A DNA stretch of 64,000 nucleotides, taken from contig NC_063151.1 of assembly GCF_020921035.1 (NCBI RefSeq), forward strand, positions 35,966,934 through 36,030,933. The letters are read 5' to 3'. The stretch comes from Rhodamnia argentea. Taxonomy: Eukaryota > Streptophyta > Magnoliopsida > Myrtales > Myrtaceae. Position numbers and translations under genes: made by a program. Below, piece by piece: positions 35,666-47,672 of the stretch (position 1 is the first letter of the stretch; every line of letters begins with the position of its first letter). The notes beneath the pieces are model-generated. The model saw only the letters and a list, made by a program, of their open reading frames with translations, was not told where the DNA came from and ran no database searches.

Positions 35666-38600
35666 CTAGGCGACGGAACCAGGTTTTTGCGTCTTCAATC
35701 CAAACAAATTCTCAAACAATTTGGGCGCCATGGGAGGAATGTTCATGGCCCGAGGAGCCATGAAGTTGACTATCTTTTCGTGTACATTATACCTGTCAGT
35801 ACAATGGTAAATTGAAGATGCTCACCCGTCCAGAAATATTTTCCATAAGCCAAGAGGCACAACCAATTGAAGATGAACCAAATTACCTTATCTTCCGACT
35901 CTTGGAAGCACGCCGATCAACCACCTTCCTCTTCTTAGTTTGTAGTCTCCTTAAAGCATAAAAAGCAGCCTCTGATGAACAAATGGGAAAGAGACAACAC
36001 TGTGAGACTACCATCTGATGAACAAATGGCAAAGTTTTTATCTTCCACTACAATTAGTGATACAGTTTACTGGGCCCATTGAACCCACGTCGAAGGAATT
36101 ACTTGTGACGCAATATCAATCCGTTAAACCAAAAGATGAGTTGTAGCTCAGAAACTCCAACCACTAAAGTTGCAAGCCAAGCATTTGAAGAACAAAACCA
36201 ACAAAGGGTCACGAGTCACAGGCGGAGCTATGCCCTTCTTATATCCATCGTCACTAAAGGACACTGATGGAAAAGATACATAAAGATGTTGAGTTACGAA
36301 ACATACTATACCTGATGATGTTGGGTCTATTGTCTCAAAAAATTCCTTCAGTAAATGCTGATAAAACTCCGAGTCGTCCAAAAGTTCTGAGTCACCCTCG
36401 GCATTTGCCTCCTAATTACAGCAGGAATGAAACAATTCGTCATCAGCTATAAGGAACGTCATTCATGTTCTCACATGCAAAATAAAAAAGATCGGTTAAA
36501 AGACAATTTTTCTTCATTTCCTTTTCTAGACCCATCAATGCTGTAGACAGCTCCATGGATATTAAGGGTTTTAGAAATTGGACTGGGTGTCCTACCAATA
36601 CATGGAAGACATGGATCGATTTCACATTCCCTGTTGGATCCTCTCGAGATTGAACTTTCATTTTTCGAAAAAAATTATTTATTTATGAATGGGCGGAGGC
36701 CAAACATAAAGAGAATCTTAGCAACCTCTTTCTACGTAACACCATAGGCCATAAAGTTTGCTCCTCATATCGTGACACTGCACGAGATCAGTGGTGTCTA
36801 ATCAAAGAGTGGCCTTTTAAACTAGCACCACCATTACATAGCAAACAACTTAGTCCTTGAAAAGCTCATAATGAACACAGCATGGCATATCAACAAGTTA
36901 TGTAGTATGACTTGCTATACACATCCTAAACAATTCGTGGCATGCCCAACTCCCATAATTATAGCATGACTCAGAGAATAGCATGTCCAACCATGTTCCA
37001 AAAGCACTGTACAGGACGGATGGTTTGAATTTAATTACCTCTTTGTTGGTGTTATCTACATGCTCAGGTACCTGGCCAGCAAAATATTAGGTAAGAAACA
37101 GCAGGTTCCGATAGGTTGAATTTCGCTTGCCATGCAATCTCATTCCAAGTATAGGTGAAAAAACATGGATATTTGAATCTAATGAGGACTTTTAACTTAC
37201 CGACCCAAATATGCCAACAGTTGACCTTCTCTGTTGCATCTGCTTAACCATTCTGCTGGGGTCCCTCATGTAAGTAGACACTTGTTCACTAATATTCTGC
37301 TCAACAACCAAAATCAAATTATTGATCACCCATTTCTGAGAAAAGTTTAATTATATTAAGTTCTGGGGCCAAACCTGATTAAAAGCATGTAATTTGTTTT
37401 TCATAGCTGCAGCACCAGTTGTCACCTGTGTTTTTCTATGCCATTTGTCTACTGACTTGTCTCTAAAATGAGCCATTCTAAAATGCATGAGCAATAAAAA
37501 CTGAGTCAGGACAAATGACTGAAGATATGAGGAAGCATTTGCAACAGCAAAACAAGTAGAAAATTTCACATGGAGATGAACCTATAAGTTCATCAATTGC
37601 CAGACAAAAAAATTCTCCCAAGGCCTACACAAAATAAAGTTAACCGGGCAAAAGGTTCATATACTCACTCATGCGATTTAGTTAGTAATATGAGATGCTC
37701 TGTTCTATCACACATGCAGGCTAAAGAAAGACGATATTTACATCCATCATCAAGATTTATATAAGGACGTAAAGAGCCGCTGTGGCCATTTTTGTAGAGT
37801 ACCTTCTATGCATCTGCGAAATTTGCGACCATTCGTCATCAGTATGCCCATTGTTGCTCTTATAATCCTCCAATTGCCTTATTGATTGAGCAGAATTACC
37901 TAAAGGGCACGGCAATCATAAGAGGACAAAAGATCATATCTAGGCCATTCATTTTCCTTCACAAGACAACTGAGGTCTATACATGTCAAATTTGTGTCCT
38001 ACAGGACATGACAGTCATAACATGCAGAGTCATCTTCATCTAACTAAGTTAGTCAACAAATATGAAGAAAGATCATAAATGTGTGATCCGAATTTCCCTT
38101 CATAAGGCAACATACATTTTATACATCAACAGAACTTGTGCGTTTGTAATTCCAACTGTCAAGGATTCTGTAAATTTCTTATTGGAAAGTTTAAATTCTG
38201 AATTACAGAGTAAACCATTTTGCTGTACCTTCTGCTGAATGAGCAATGGCCGGATTGTTCTCGAGCAAAGCCTGTCATCATATGTGTGATGTGAGATATA
38301 TTGACAACACCAAGCATCATGTCATAATGACTGGTCGTTCTTATAAAGCAAGAACAAAAAGACAAGCAATTAAACCGGACATGAAATTCCAGTGTATTAC
38401 TTCATAAAAAAAAACAATAACAATATCTCAGAAAAGCTAGAACTGAAAATAAATCAGCTATAGATCATAAGCTAGACACTTGTGAAAAACCCTTTCTCTT
38501 GTTGTGCAGTAAAAACAAGAACTCACAATTCATACGTTAAGCGAAATTGGACATATAAGAAAGCTTAATAACAGAAACAGACAGCAGAGGCTATGATTTG

Positions 38601-40048
38601 TTTCTTTTGTTTCTTGGTTTCGTTCCATGCTGATATACCTATATTAATTTTAGTTTCAAATTATGCTCACATTGAACTGAACCAAACACAGATAAACAAC
38701 ATCAGCCAATGGTTCTTTCAAGACAGCCATACCTCCTGCAGCTCCAAAATGGAACCCAATGTCTCCTTGGTGGACATTAGCACATCGACATAGGCTTTAT
38801 TGACATTTTCATCTGACTTGCAAAATGAAGACCTTACAGGTTCCTGTGTAAGTAAACGGCATGTGAACCTCATATGAAATATGGCATGAAACAATGAGAA
38901 ACAAAAAATAGGGGAACGAGCGATCTACACCTGGGGTAACCGGTTTGAACTTGAGAATGCTTTCTGAAGTAAAAATCTCAATTCAAGAGTTTTGTCCCAC
39001 AAAGCCTTCAGGTTTAGAAGAAATATTAATGAATCAACTCCATATCATACAGGAAGAAAGTAAAAACACAGAAAAGAATTAAACAAGAATAAGATTAGAA
39101 ATTGGCGCTGGATCTGCAAAGCCTGTTGCGAACTTGCAAGGTCGAAGACATTGAACAAACCAAGTTACTTATAAACGTTTTGGTGGATGGTTTTTCCTGT
39201 ATTAAATTCTCATTGTAAAAATCTTGAAATGACATACCTTCTGATTCTGTACTGCTTGACCTTTTAGAAGATCTTCATCCTTGTGTTGCTTCAGATTCTT
39301 GAGTATGTCTCTGCAGGATGTCAAGTGAAGCAACAGAATAAAATTTCCCATTAAAAGGATATATGCATGCGTGTTACTAGAATCTCTCCTCACTATGTCA
39401 CCACTACCCAGTATCCCCAATAATTCAGCCTTGTTCCTACTATGGAAGCTTGCTTCATGAATTCTCCCCAGAGACTGGTTTTCTAAACATGGTATGAGCA
39501 ATAGGATTAAAACTAACACTAAACCATATATGCAATCTGCACTCAGTAAATTATGAGATGTTAGCTAAAATGGTGACGACAGACACGCTCAGGACAACAT
39601 CTTCACCGTCAAGCAACTTCTGTGAAAAAAAAAAAAACAAAGCTGAAAAAGGAAATCTCACTGCTCCTGGTTCCAAATATCCATATACTCCTTCTCAAGT
39701 TCTTTCATCTCCTCATCTTCTCTACCATGATTTTGCTCCTCGCCGTCCTCTCCATGTCCTTCCTCCTCGTCACCTGAGCTGGCGTCTTCATCCTCATCAC
39801 TTACTTCTTCATCATCCTCCTCATCGCCACCATCATCCATTCCACTATCACCTTCTTCGACACCATGGTCGGAATTTATCTCATCAACCTAAAACAGCAG
39901 ACAAAATCGATCAGAATAAGCAGATTATGGGCAGCCAAATAGATAAAACTGCCGAATTCCGACTTACGAAAAGCTCCTCATCCTCTAGCTCACTGCCATC
40001 CTCCGAAACACTTCGAACTTTTCTCGCTCTCTTAGAAGATATTCCCAT
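35666..40048 (-). CDS. AATF: AATF/Bfr2-family ribosome biogenesis protein
   Basis: Thirteen coding exons in transcript order: 40048-39968, 39888-39662, 39310-39238, 39005-38931, 38843-38733, 38271-38229, 37899-37803, 37477-37375, 37296-37201, 37071-37039, 36411-36312, 35971-35887 and 35792-35666. They give 416 residues with all phases closing. The N-terminal third is very acidic (runs of D/E with SDEDEDASSGDEEE). It is followed by a helical AATF-Che1 domain with DILKNLKQHKDEDLLKG and RDKSVDKWHRKTQ. The C-terminal TRAUB domain has DDSEFYQHLLKEFFE and ASKSRKIRYNVHEKIVNFM. The Bfr2/AATF family acts in the nucleolus in early 40S subunit processing. An earlier out-of-frame ATG at 40312 (reading MSEPKQSAA) would give an upstream ORF in the 5' leader; a 5'UTR intron ending near 40070 is possible. 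The start at 40048 fits the family. Confidence 0.9.
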
Positions 40049-40468
40049 TACAAAGCTACAAAGCCCTGAAATACGAGCAATCAGCTATTCACCGAATTCA
40101 AAAAGCAATCGGAATACAGCCTATATCGAGTTCCACCAACAAGTAACAAAAGGAAACTCAACACGAGCATAGTCGACCAACAATCTTAGGACTCAAAAGA
40201 GAAGAAGAAGAAGAGACAAATAACGGGGGGAAAAACACTCAGTATTCGCAACTGTCGATTCCAGAGAGCCAGAAACTGGAAGTGAAGCTGCAGATTGCTT
40301 TGGCTCCGACATTCGAACTCAGTGGGTAACTTGGCTGGGTTTAGTTTAACTACGGGGTGACAGGTTCCCGGTCTGATCCCACCTTGGAACTGGGAACCGG
40401 ACCAAATGGTCCTGGGACCTGACCATCCAGTCCGGTTCCTAGGCAGTCCAAATATTGGACCTGTCGCT

Positions 40469-40511
40469 ATATATATATATAGTGTGTGTGTGTGTGAGAG
40501 AGAGAGAGAGA
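40469..40511. repeat. Compound microsatellite (AT)n-(GT)n-(GA)n
   Basis: Three dinucleotide runs follow one another without interruption in the upstream region of AATF. It should be a highly variable marker. Confidence 0.9.
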
Positions 40512-40519
40512 CCAGACAG

Positions 40520-41248
40520 GAAACACCAAACGAGTGTGCCTCAACCTGAAACAAAACAAGAATGAAGAAGTTTGAAGCACGCTCACAGTTCACCAAACGA
40601 ATTGAACTGTGAGAGCCTTTGGCAAATTTCGTCCCTCGTTCGCATACAGCGTGAAGGAGTCGTGGACAATCTTCCGATAGATGTGCTTATTGTAATGCCT
40701 TATTCCTTGTTATGTTGGCTGACCAACCATGACGACAGAGTCCCACTAAACACATCCTATCTCAATTCTCCATTAAGCTCATTTAGGCAAAGCATCGAAC
40801 ACTTCGTGCTCCGTGCGCAACAAGAGAGTGAGTAAAGGCGTCAAGCTTTCAAAGCAACGGTCGTATTACAAGCACTCAAACTCCTGGTAACAGAGCAGTT
40901 CAGTTGTTTTACCTCTCCGCGGTTGTCGGAGAAAAGGCGTCGTCGAGCTCGAACGAGAGGGAAAGAGCGAGGCGTAAGAGGCGAGAGACGAGGAGCTACC
41001 GTTTATTGCCGCCGAGGCGTCAATCGTGGATTCGCGATTTGAAAGAGGGCGAGGCGTGAAGATGAACTGCTGGTTTCGAAAGAGGGGCAAGGCGTGAGAG
41101 AGGGAAAGAGGGAACGAACCACCGAGCCGTCAATGGCGAAAGAGGGAGGGAGGCGCGCGAGTCTGTGAGAGGCTAGGGAAAGAAGAATGCACGTTTAAGA
41201 AAATGTAAAAGATAAAATTACAGTCCGGTCTGGCTTGATCATGTACTA
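40520..41248. other. Upstream DNA of AATF, no gene seen
   Basis: G+C-richer DNA at about 40900-41170 is composed of 'gagggaaagag' type purine repeats. Frames on either strand (40572-40832, 40866-41090) have no recognisable family features. Confidence 0.35.
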
Positions 41249-42325
41249 TAAGGCTGCGTTTGATCGCTCAGATTTTTAATCATATAGGATTGGATATCAA
41301 ATTCGAAGATTTTGCTATATCCTGTACGGTATTTGGTGAATCGCAGTAATAGAATTAAATATATTTATATCATATCATGTTCATTGTTTGATATTTATAA
41401 TATATCGATGTAAATGAATTTGAAAATATACGAATGAACTGGAAGAATGTCTCACAATTCACTGTCAATTTTGGTACGAAAAAGAAAATATAACCATTCA
41501 TCTTTGTAACTGAAAAGTTTTGCCTCTCTTGCTACATTCGTTAAACTTTAATATAAAATACAAAGTTACGAAGAAAAAGGAGGCTTGACTATTTTTCTGT
41601 TTTTCTTAGACTTTTGATGTGAATCGGAAAGCTATGAAGGAGAAAAAGTTTCAACTCTCTTGATGTTTTGGTAGAGTTTGATCGCGAAGTAAAAAATTAC
41701 AAAGCGGTTATGAAACTTCCACATGAACTAAAGATATAGAAGAGAATAAGATGGAGGTGCTAGTTTTTTTTAGAAATTTCATTGCTCCTCATTCTTTGAG
41801 AATCGGAAAAATTATTTTCAAGTTTGAACATATTCACTTAAAATTTGGGTTCTTCTACTTCACTTTTACTTATTTTTTTAAATTATAAATATATTTTTTA
41901 TGATTATTTTGATTCGCTTCCGTCATTTCTTAGTAAACTTTTTCATTAAATAATAAACTATACAATTATACTTAAAATATGTAATGACATAGATACTAGG
42001 ATATATATTTGTATAAACTATGTATTATAAAGAAGAAAGAAATTAAATTATGAATAAGATTTATAATGGATAAAAATGAAAATGATTTTTTTTTTATTTT
42101 GAGTTTGCTTTTTAACATTAGAATTCAAATATATTTAAATATAATAATTATTTTATTTTTATTATATAAGAAGTTTGTTTTTTAGAAATATAGTTTTTGT
42201 GCCACGAACAAAATAAATCCTATCTTCCTTTATCCCATCCCTCCCATAGGATAATTATATTCAGGCTATATCCCATTTATATCATATCCCGAGTAAGAAT
42301 CAAATACAGGATATGATAAAATTTA
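41249..42325. mobile_element. PIF/Harbinger-like element, left end intact, right end lost
   Basis: TAA at 41249-41251 is followed by GGCTGCGTTTGATCG, the same terminal repeat as at 14467. The internal sequence is very AT-rich. Near 42287-42325 there is a phrase ('aatcaaatacaggatatgat') resembling the inner right end of the other copies, but the terminal repeat itself is not found. The right boundary is approximate. Confidence 0.45.
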
Positions 42326-42839
42326 TTCTATTTCCTAAAATTGCCCTCTGTAACCGGACAATCGATCTGGCGATTTCCAAATTCCAGTTCAGTCTGTCTA
42401 ACTTTTAGTCCGGCTTGCTCGCTCCTGGATTTAAGTTGTAACAACAAAAAAAGGAGTTCTCGTCCAGCAGTCGACACTCGACGCTGAAGGAGTTGGGCCA
42501 AGAGAGAGTGAAAGCGCGAAACCTTCGCTTTAGAGCAGCAAAGCCCATACACTCAGCTCACCTCTCAAAGCCCATCTGTGCAATTCTGGCATACTAGTTT
42601 TTGGGTCGAATGAGACCTTTGCGCAAATCAGTGGAAGACATCAAAATGGGAGTTTAAAATCGTCAGACCGAAGTAGGCCATTCTATGTCGCGAGGATGAG
42701 AACAATTCTTATCAGACGGAAACGCAGGAACCTATTCTCCAGGCAAAGCTTTAGTGAAAGCTGCGAAGCGAACGCATTCTGATGTTCTTGTGATCATCTC
42801 TTCCCCTCAATCAAATTATCATTCGGCGGCAGTCATAGC

Positions 42840-45800
42840 ATGGAAAGCGAAAGGAGGTCCAAGGACGAGAAGAAAAGCCAGGGTAAGCACGTCCTTCACT
42901 TCTTCTTCTTTCTTTTGGTCACCGGGAATGAAGGGGTGGGAGAGAAAGCATCGGAATTGCAGTTTCTGCTTTCTGGTCTGTTTCGCAGCTTAGGCCTTTT
43001 CTTGTGTTGAATTCCTCTGTCGCTGTCCCGGGAAATGCTGCCAAAACAAAAACCCCAGGCTAACTGTCCTCTTGATGATATGGATCTCAGACAAAAGAAG
43101 GAAAAACCCCGTTTCAATCGTCGCTCAACTTTGTCTTATAATCCGTTTCTCTGTGGATTATAAATATGATTGAGCATGTGCTAACCTTTGATACTCCGAA
43201 ATTTCATACTGGTTTTCGGAAGAACTGTGAACTTTATTTTTCTTTGTCTGCAGATGGGAGGACGAGGAAGAGGCATAGGTCTGAGGAGGGCGATGAAAAT
43301 GAAAGCAGAAAGAGCGACAAGAAAGAGAAAGGAAAGGATAGGAAGTCCCACAAACACCGTTCCGATAAAGGTGGGGGAAAATGGCTGGAATTTCATTTCT
43401 CCTAGTAAATTTTGTTGGCGCGTTGTCATAGATGCTAAGCTTTGGCATTTGGGAATTTGCACCAGCGGAAGCTATAGATAAATTGTTCATGGCAGATGCA
43501 AGTTACTGATTGAATGTCTTCTTCTGGTATTGTTTTGTTGTTTGCTGACACTTGTCTCGTCGCTTGCGTAGAATCCTACTGTAAAAGTCCTTTTAACGGT
43601 CTACCTGCCAATATTGCTGCAGAAAAGAAGTCTAGGGACAGCAAGGGTAAACATAAGAGCAAAGATCGGCACTCTCACTTGGTAAATTTCTTGGTCCGAG
43701 ATTAAATGCTAGTGTATCTGTACCTTTGTGTACATGTCTCTATGTCATGTCCTTTGGGTTCGGACATGCTCTTATTGCGACTTCCTCTGCTCTCTTTTGT
43801 TGTGCAAAAAGAAAGAATCAAACAATTTATTGGAACTGGATACTGTTTCTGTGTATAACGTTTAGTTACAAGCTCGACTGATACATTGTGTAGTAATTCA
43901 AGGCTTTATTCTCTTCGTTTTACTTCCTCAAGATGATCATTTTGCAAAATTGGATGATAATATTTCCTAGGGGACTCTCCACCCTACAACATGCATGGTG
44001 CATAAATCTCATCAGTATCACAAGATTGTTGGGTGGAACATCTTGCTACAATTTAAATGTGCTCATCGGTAGAGGTGTTGGAATTCTGAGTCAAAAGATT
44101 ATTTTACTAGGAGACAGGGTGGTTTTTGCATCTTATCACTCGTCTGGTAAGCTCTTTCTGTATATGTTCTAAGCTTGGAAAGGGGTAATGACACTGCTAG
44201 GGCATGAACTTTTGGCGGTTTTGTAATCAAGTATCTAAACCTTTTTTGTTATTCAATCGAGTACCTCGATTTTTCGGATTGAGCTCAATGTGGTGCCTCT
44301 GTCAAATCCATGGGTGGAAAATGATGGTGTGGCACTAATATCGTCAGTTTGCCATTGATAGACTGGTATGGACGCTTTCGTGAATTTTTTTGTTGTCCAA
44401 GTTGGCAGAAAATTAATCAATTTTGGGGTCCCTCCCCCCTCTCCCCACCGCGGCCTATGACGTGTTCACAAATCACCATATTGAATACAAAGAAAATATT
44501 CTTCAGAAATTTCCAAAGGAATACCATGCTGCCGAAGATTTGGTCAAGTGATTAAAATGTCTCTTCAGTGCTTTAATTTTCCTTTCTGTTTGATTGTTTG
44601 CTTCTCATATATGAGCTCTATTCCTCCCCAACCCACCCACAATTAAAACAGAGAAAGGTAATTCAAGGCGGATACCTCAGATCTAAGCACACAGCCTCAG
44701 ATTTGAAGTTGCTAGCTCATTTCTGAGCTTGTGCAACCTCAATATGGTGGTGGCGGTTACCTCCACTAAAGGTTGATTAGAGAGAGTGAGAGAACTGAAG
44801 AGAGGGATAGGGACTTGCGACCTAGGTGCGCTGAGCGGTGGAGATGGAACCTGGTGTAGTGACAATTGAAAAATTGAGGTGCTTGATTTAAAAAAAAAAA
44901 AAAGGTTAAAATTCAGTTACTAAAAAATAAGGTGCTTTACTTTTAGATGGGCTATAGTTCACTTCTTGTGAATACTATTTCCTAATACATATTCTCACAA
45001 AATAGTGAAACTACCTTAAGTTCTTTCTTAATTACTATTTAGTTGCGGGATATGTAAATAGCCCCATTGCTTATGTAGTAAAGAATTGTGGATTGCCGGT
45101 GTATAGCTAGATAGTTCCTCTCGGGGACATGCTGCTTTGTCTGCAATTGTCTGTGAAGTTAAACAATTCTTATTTATGCTGTTTGTGTTTGAGGAAACAA
45201 AGTTTCCGTATCTTCCTGGATTTGACTTCCATTGTGGGGGAGTTTCTCATTATTCCCATTTAGTTGTACTTCTCCACTCAAAGACATGATTTAACCAAGC
45301 TGCACATGTAACTACCATATTCAATTTTATTACTTGCATGTTTTGTGATCTCATCTTAGGTTTGTCTTGATATGGTGTTATGCCATGCTCGGGGATGCTT
45401 ATCCTGCCGGGGGTTTTCAGAATTCATTGGATACAAATGATATGATTGATTCTTCTTCTTGTAGAAACATGATTGAAGTTAAACAATTCTTATTTATGCT
45501 GTTTGTGTTTGAGGAAACAAAGTTTCCGTATCTTCCTGGATTTGACTTCCATTGTGGGGGAGTTTCTCATTATTCCCATTTAGTTGTACTTCTCCACTCA
45601 AAGACATGATTTAACCAAGCTGCACATGTAACTACCATATTCAATTTTATTACTTGCATGTTTTGTGATCTCATCTTAGGTTTGTCTTGATATGGTGTTA
45701 TGCCATGCTCGGGGATGCTTATCCTGCCGGGGGTTTTCAGAATTCATTGGATACAAATGATATGATTGATTCTTCTTCTTGTAGAAACATGATTGAAGTT

Positions 45801-46338
45801 AAACAATTCTTATTTATGCTGTTTGTGTTTGAGGAAACAAAGTTTCCGTATCTTCCTGGATTTGACTTCCATTGTGGGGGAGTTTCTCATTATTCCCATT
45901 TAGTTGTACTTCTCCACTCAAAGACATGATTTAACCAAGCTGCACATGTAACTACCATATTCAATTTTATTACTTGCATGTTTTGTGATCTCATCTTAGG
46001 TTTGTCTTGATATGGTGTTATGCCATGCTCGGGGATGCTTATCCTGCCGGGGGTTTTCAGAATTCATTGGATACAAATGATATGATTGATTCTTCTTCTT
46101 GTAGAAACATGATATTCAGGAGCTGTCGAATGATGACTACTTCTTGAAGAATAACGAGTTTGCCACCTGGCTAAAGGAAGAGAGAAATGTTTTCTTCAGT
46201 GATCTCTCTGCGGAGTCAGCTCGTGAACTTTTTTCAGAGTTCATTAAGGAGTGGAACAGGGGGAAGCTTGAATCTCGATACTACGAGGGAATTGCAAGCG
46301 GAAGACGAACAGCCCATGATTGGAAGATCAAAGTGTAG
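42840..46338 (+). CDS. SCI1: SCI1-like (style cell-cycle inhibitor 1) nuclear protein
   Basis: Four exons: 42840-42882, 43254-43370, 43623-43681 and 46105-46338, giving 150 residues. The N-terminal half is Lys/Arg/Ser-rich with RKRHRSEEGDE, KSHKHRSDK and KGKHKSKDR, a likely nuclear or nucleolar localisation region. The C-terminal 75 residues are the conserved domain: LSNDDYFLKNNEFATWLKEE, SAESARELFSEFIKEWNRGK and YYEGIASGRRTAHDWKIKV. This matches tobacco SCI1, a small nucleolar inhibitor of cell proliferation in the pistil; the domain is widespread in eukaryotes. Intron 3 is 2.4 kb and carries a transposon-like insert and, at its end, a perfect 320-bp triplication that includes the acceptor and first three codons of exon 4. 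Only the last acceptor (46104) opens the conserved domain. The function in this species is inferred from the family. Confidence 0.85.
44195..44945. mobile_element. Transposon-like insert in SCI1 intron 3
   Basis: The left end has 'aatcaagtatctaaacc' and 'caatcgagtacctcgatttt'. The right end read on the other strand has 'aatcaagcacctcaattttt'. The two ends are thus imperfect inverted subterminal repeats, as in MULE-like elements, with no transposase between. I could not define the exact ends or a target duplication. Confidence 0.4.
45154..46113 (+). repeat. Perfect tandem triplication of a 320-bp unit spanning the last SCI1 splice acceptor
   Basis: Units are 45154-45473, 45474-45793 and 45794-46113. 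By eye they are identical. Each ends with TTCTTCTTGTAG followed by AAACATGAT, which is the acceptor and the first three codons of exon 4. In units 1 and 2 these codons run straight into TGA (45474 and 45794). The identity points to a very recent event or to an assembly artefact. Confidence 0.92.
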
Positions 46339-47672
46339 TTGGAAAAATTACAGGACTGGGGATTGACCTTTTTAGATGCATTTACCCTGTTATTTTCTCG
46401 CACTCCTTTTGTGCAATATGCTACAGGTAACTTGAAAGGTTTGTGTATGATAAACAGAAAGGACAATTCTCATTGCGTATTAATTTGCTTGCAAGGTGTA
46501 TAACACTTCCTAGAGAGTGACTGAAGAAGAGCACGGGATGAATTTGCAGTGGAGATATTGGTATCTGCACATTAGCTATAATCTGTAGATCATATGGGAT
46601 TTCAGGGAGTCTGCTCGAATCATTCTTGCGGCTTCTTTTCTTGATAGGATGTCCTGTTACTAGGTGTTTTCCTGACCCTTTCAATTTGGTCTCTGGATTT
46701 GGTTGTTTTCCTTCTTTCTGTCCTCCTCTTCTGGTGGGTGAACACTTGATTTTGGAGTTGGCCTGAGAAGCGTATGAAGCAACTATTTTTGGACAACAAA
46801 TAATCTTTGGATCTCTATTCTTCGGCCCTCAAACGCAGGATCTGAATGCGGACGTGATTCCAATTCACCAATTTGCTTCCCATCTTGTGTTGTCTGTTCT
46901 ACGGGAAACATTTCACAAGACAACCAATTTAGGATGCATGTTACTCATAACTTCTACAAATATGAGCCAATCTATCTTCAATACTATGAACAACCAGTGG
47001 ACCACTGTCCACAAAACTAACTTAAAAATAAAAATGGACAATAATACTTGTCCATTTGGGAATTGACCGGAAATTTTTTTGTAATTCGCCATTTGAGTTT
47101 GGAAATTTTCATTCCGTGCATTTAAGTCCTAAAGTCTATTATTGTCTTTTCAGTAAATTTCCAAATTGGCTCGTGTTATCCACATGGTCGTTGATTTTTC
47201 AAAACGCAAACTAATGTCCCTCAACGTTAAATGACAATGTGCTGAAAATGAGCTATAAATTTTTTCAGAAAACTATAAATTAGAAAAGAGAGAGGGAATC
47301 GTGAGAAATGGAACACAAATTTATGGAGTTTAGTTAGTCACATAAATTTTTCGGGCAATAAAAACCAACGGACTTACAAGTACTAAATTTTGACTGCACA
47401 AAAGAAAAGCTTTTGAGGTCAAACCTGAGATGGACACAAGTTATGGAACTCGCAGTCATTGGCGCCTGGCGGGAATTGCAAGCTCGCGACAGTCTTTCAC
47501 CTGTCGCTTGAAATGAAATCTATGATCTCCGTCCTGGCACCCAAAAACGAGTCTATATCAACTCGAACCATGTGTCTAGTGCGCCGACATTTCGAGGCTT
47601 CCTTAGACCAATCGAAGCTCGCGCAACATCAATTGTTGCTTTGGTAACCCTTTGCAGTCGTATGCGTAACTC
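46339..47672. other. SCI1 3'UTR and PPR upstream region, no gene seen
   Basis: Non-coding DNA. The frame at 47459-47647 ends in a stop and does not join the PPR frame. A four-codon upstream ORF (ATG at 47662) ends in a TGA that overlaps the GTG at 47673. Confidence 0.4.

Noticed and set aside
40186..40596. Minus-strand frame of 136 codons upstream of AATF
   Set aside because: It crosses a compound microsatellite and the AATF 5' leader, and no family feature is visible; at most it contains an upstream ORF.
45367..45929. Two identical 80-codon frames (45367-45609 and 45687-45929)
   Set aside because: They are by-products of the 320-bp tandem repeat inside the SCI1 intron and have no family resemblance.
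45154..46113. CRISPR-like repetition
   Set aside because: The units are 320 bp, directly adjacent and without spacers; this is a tandem duplication in a plant intron.
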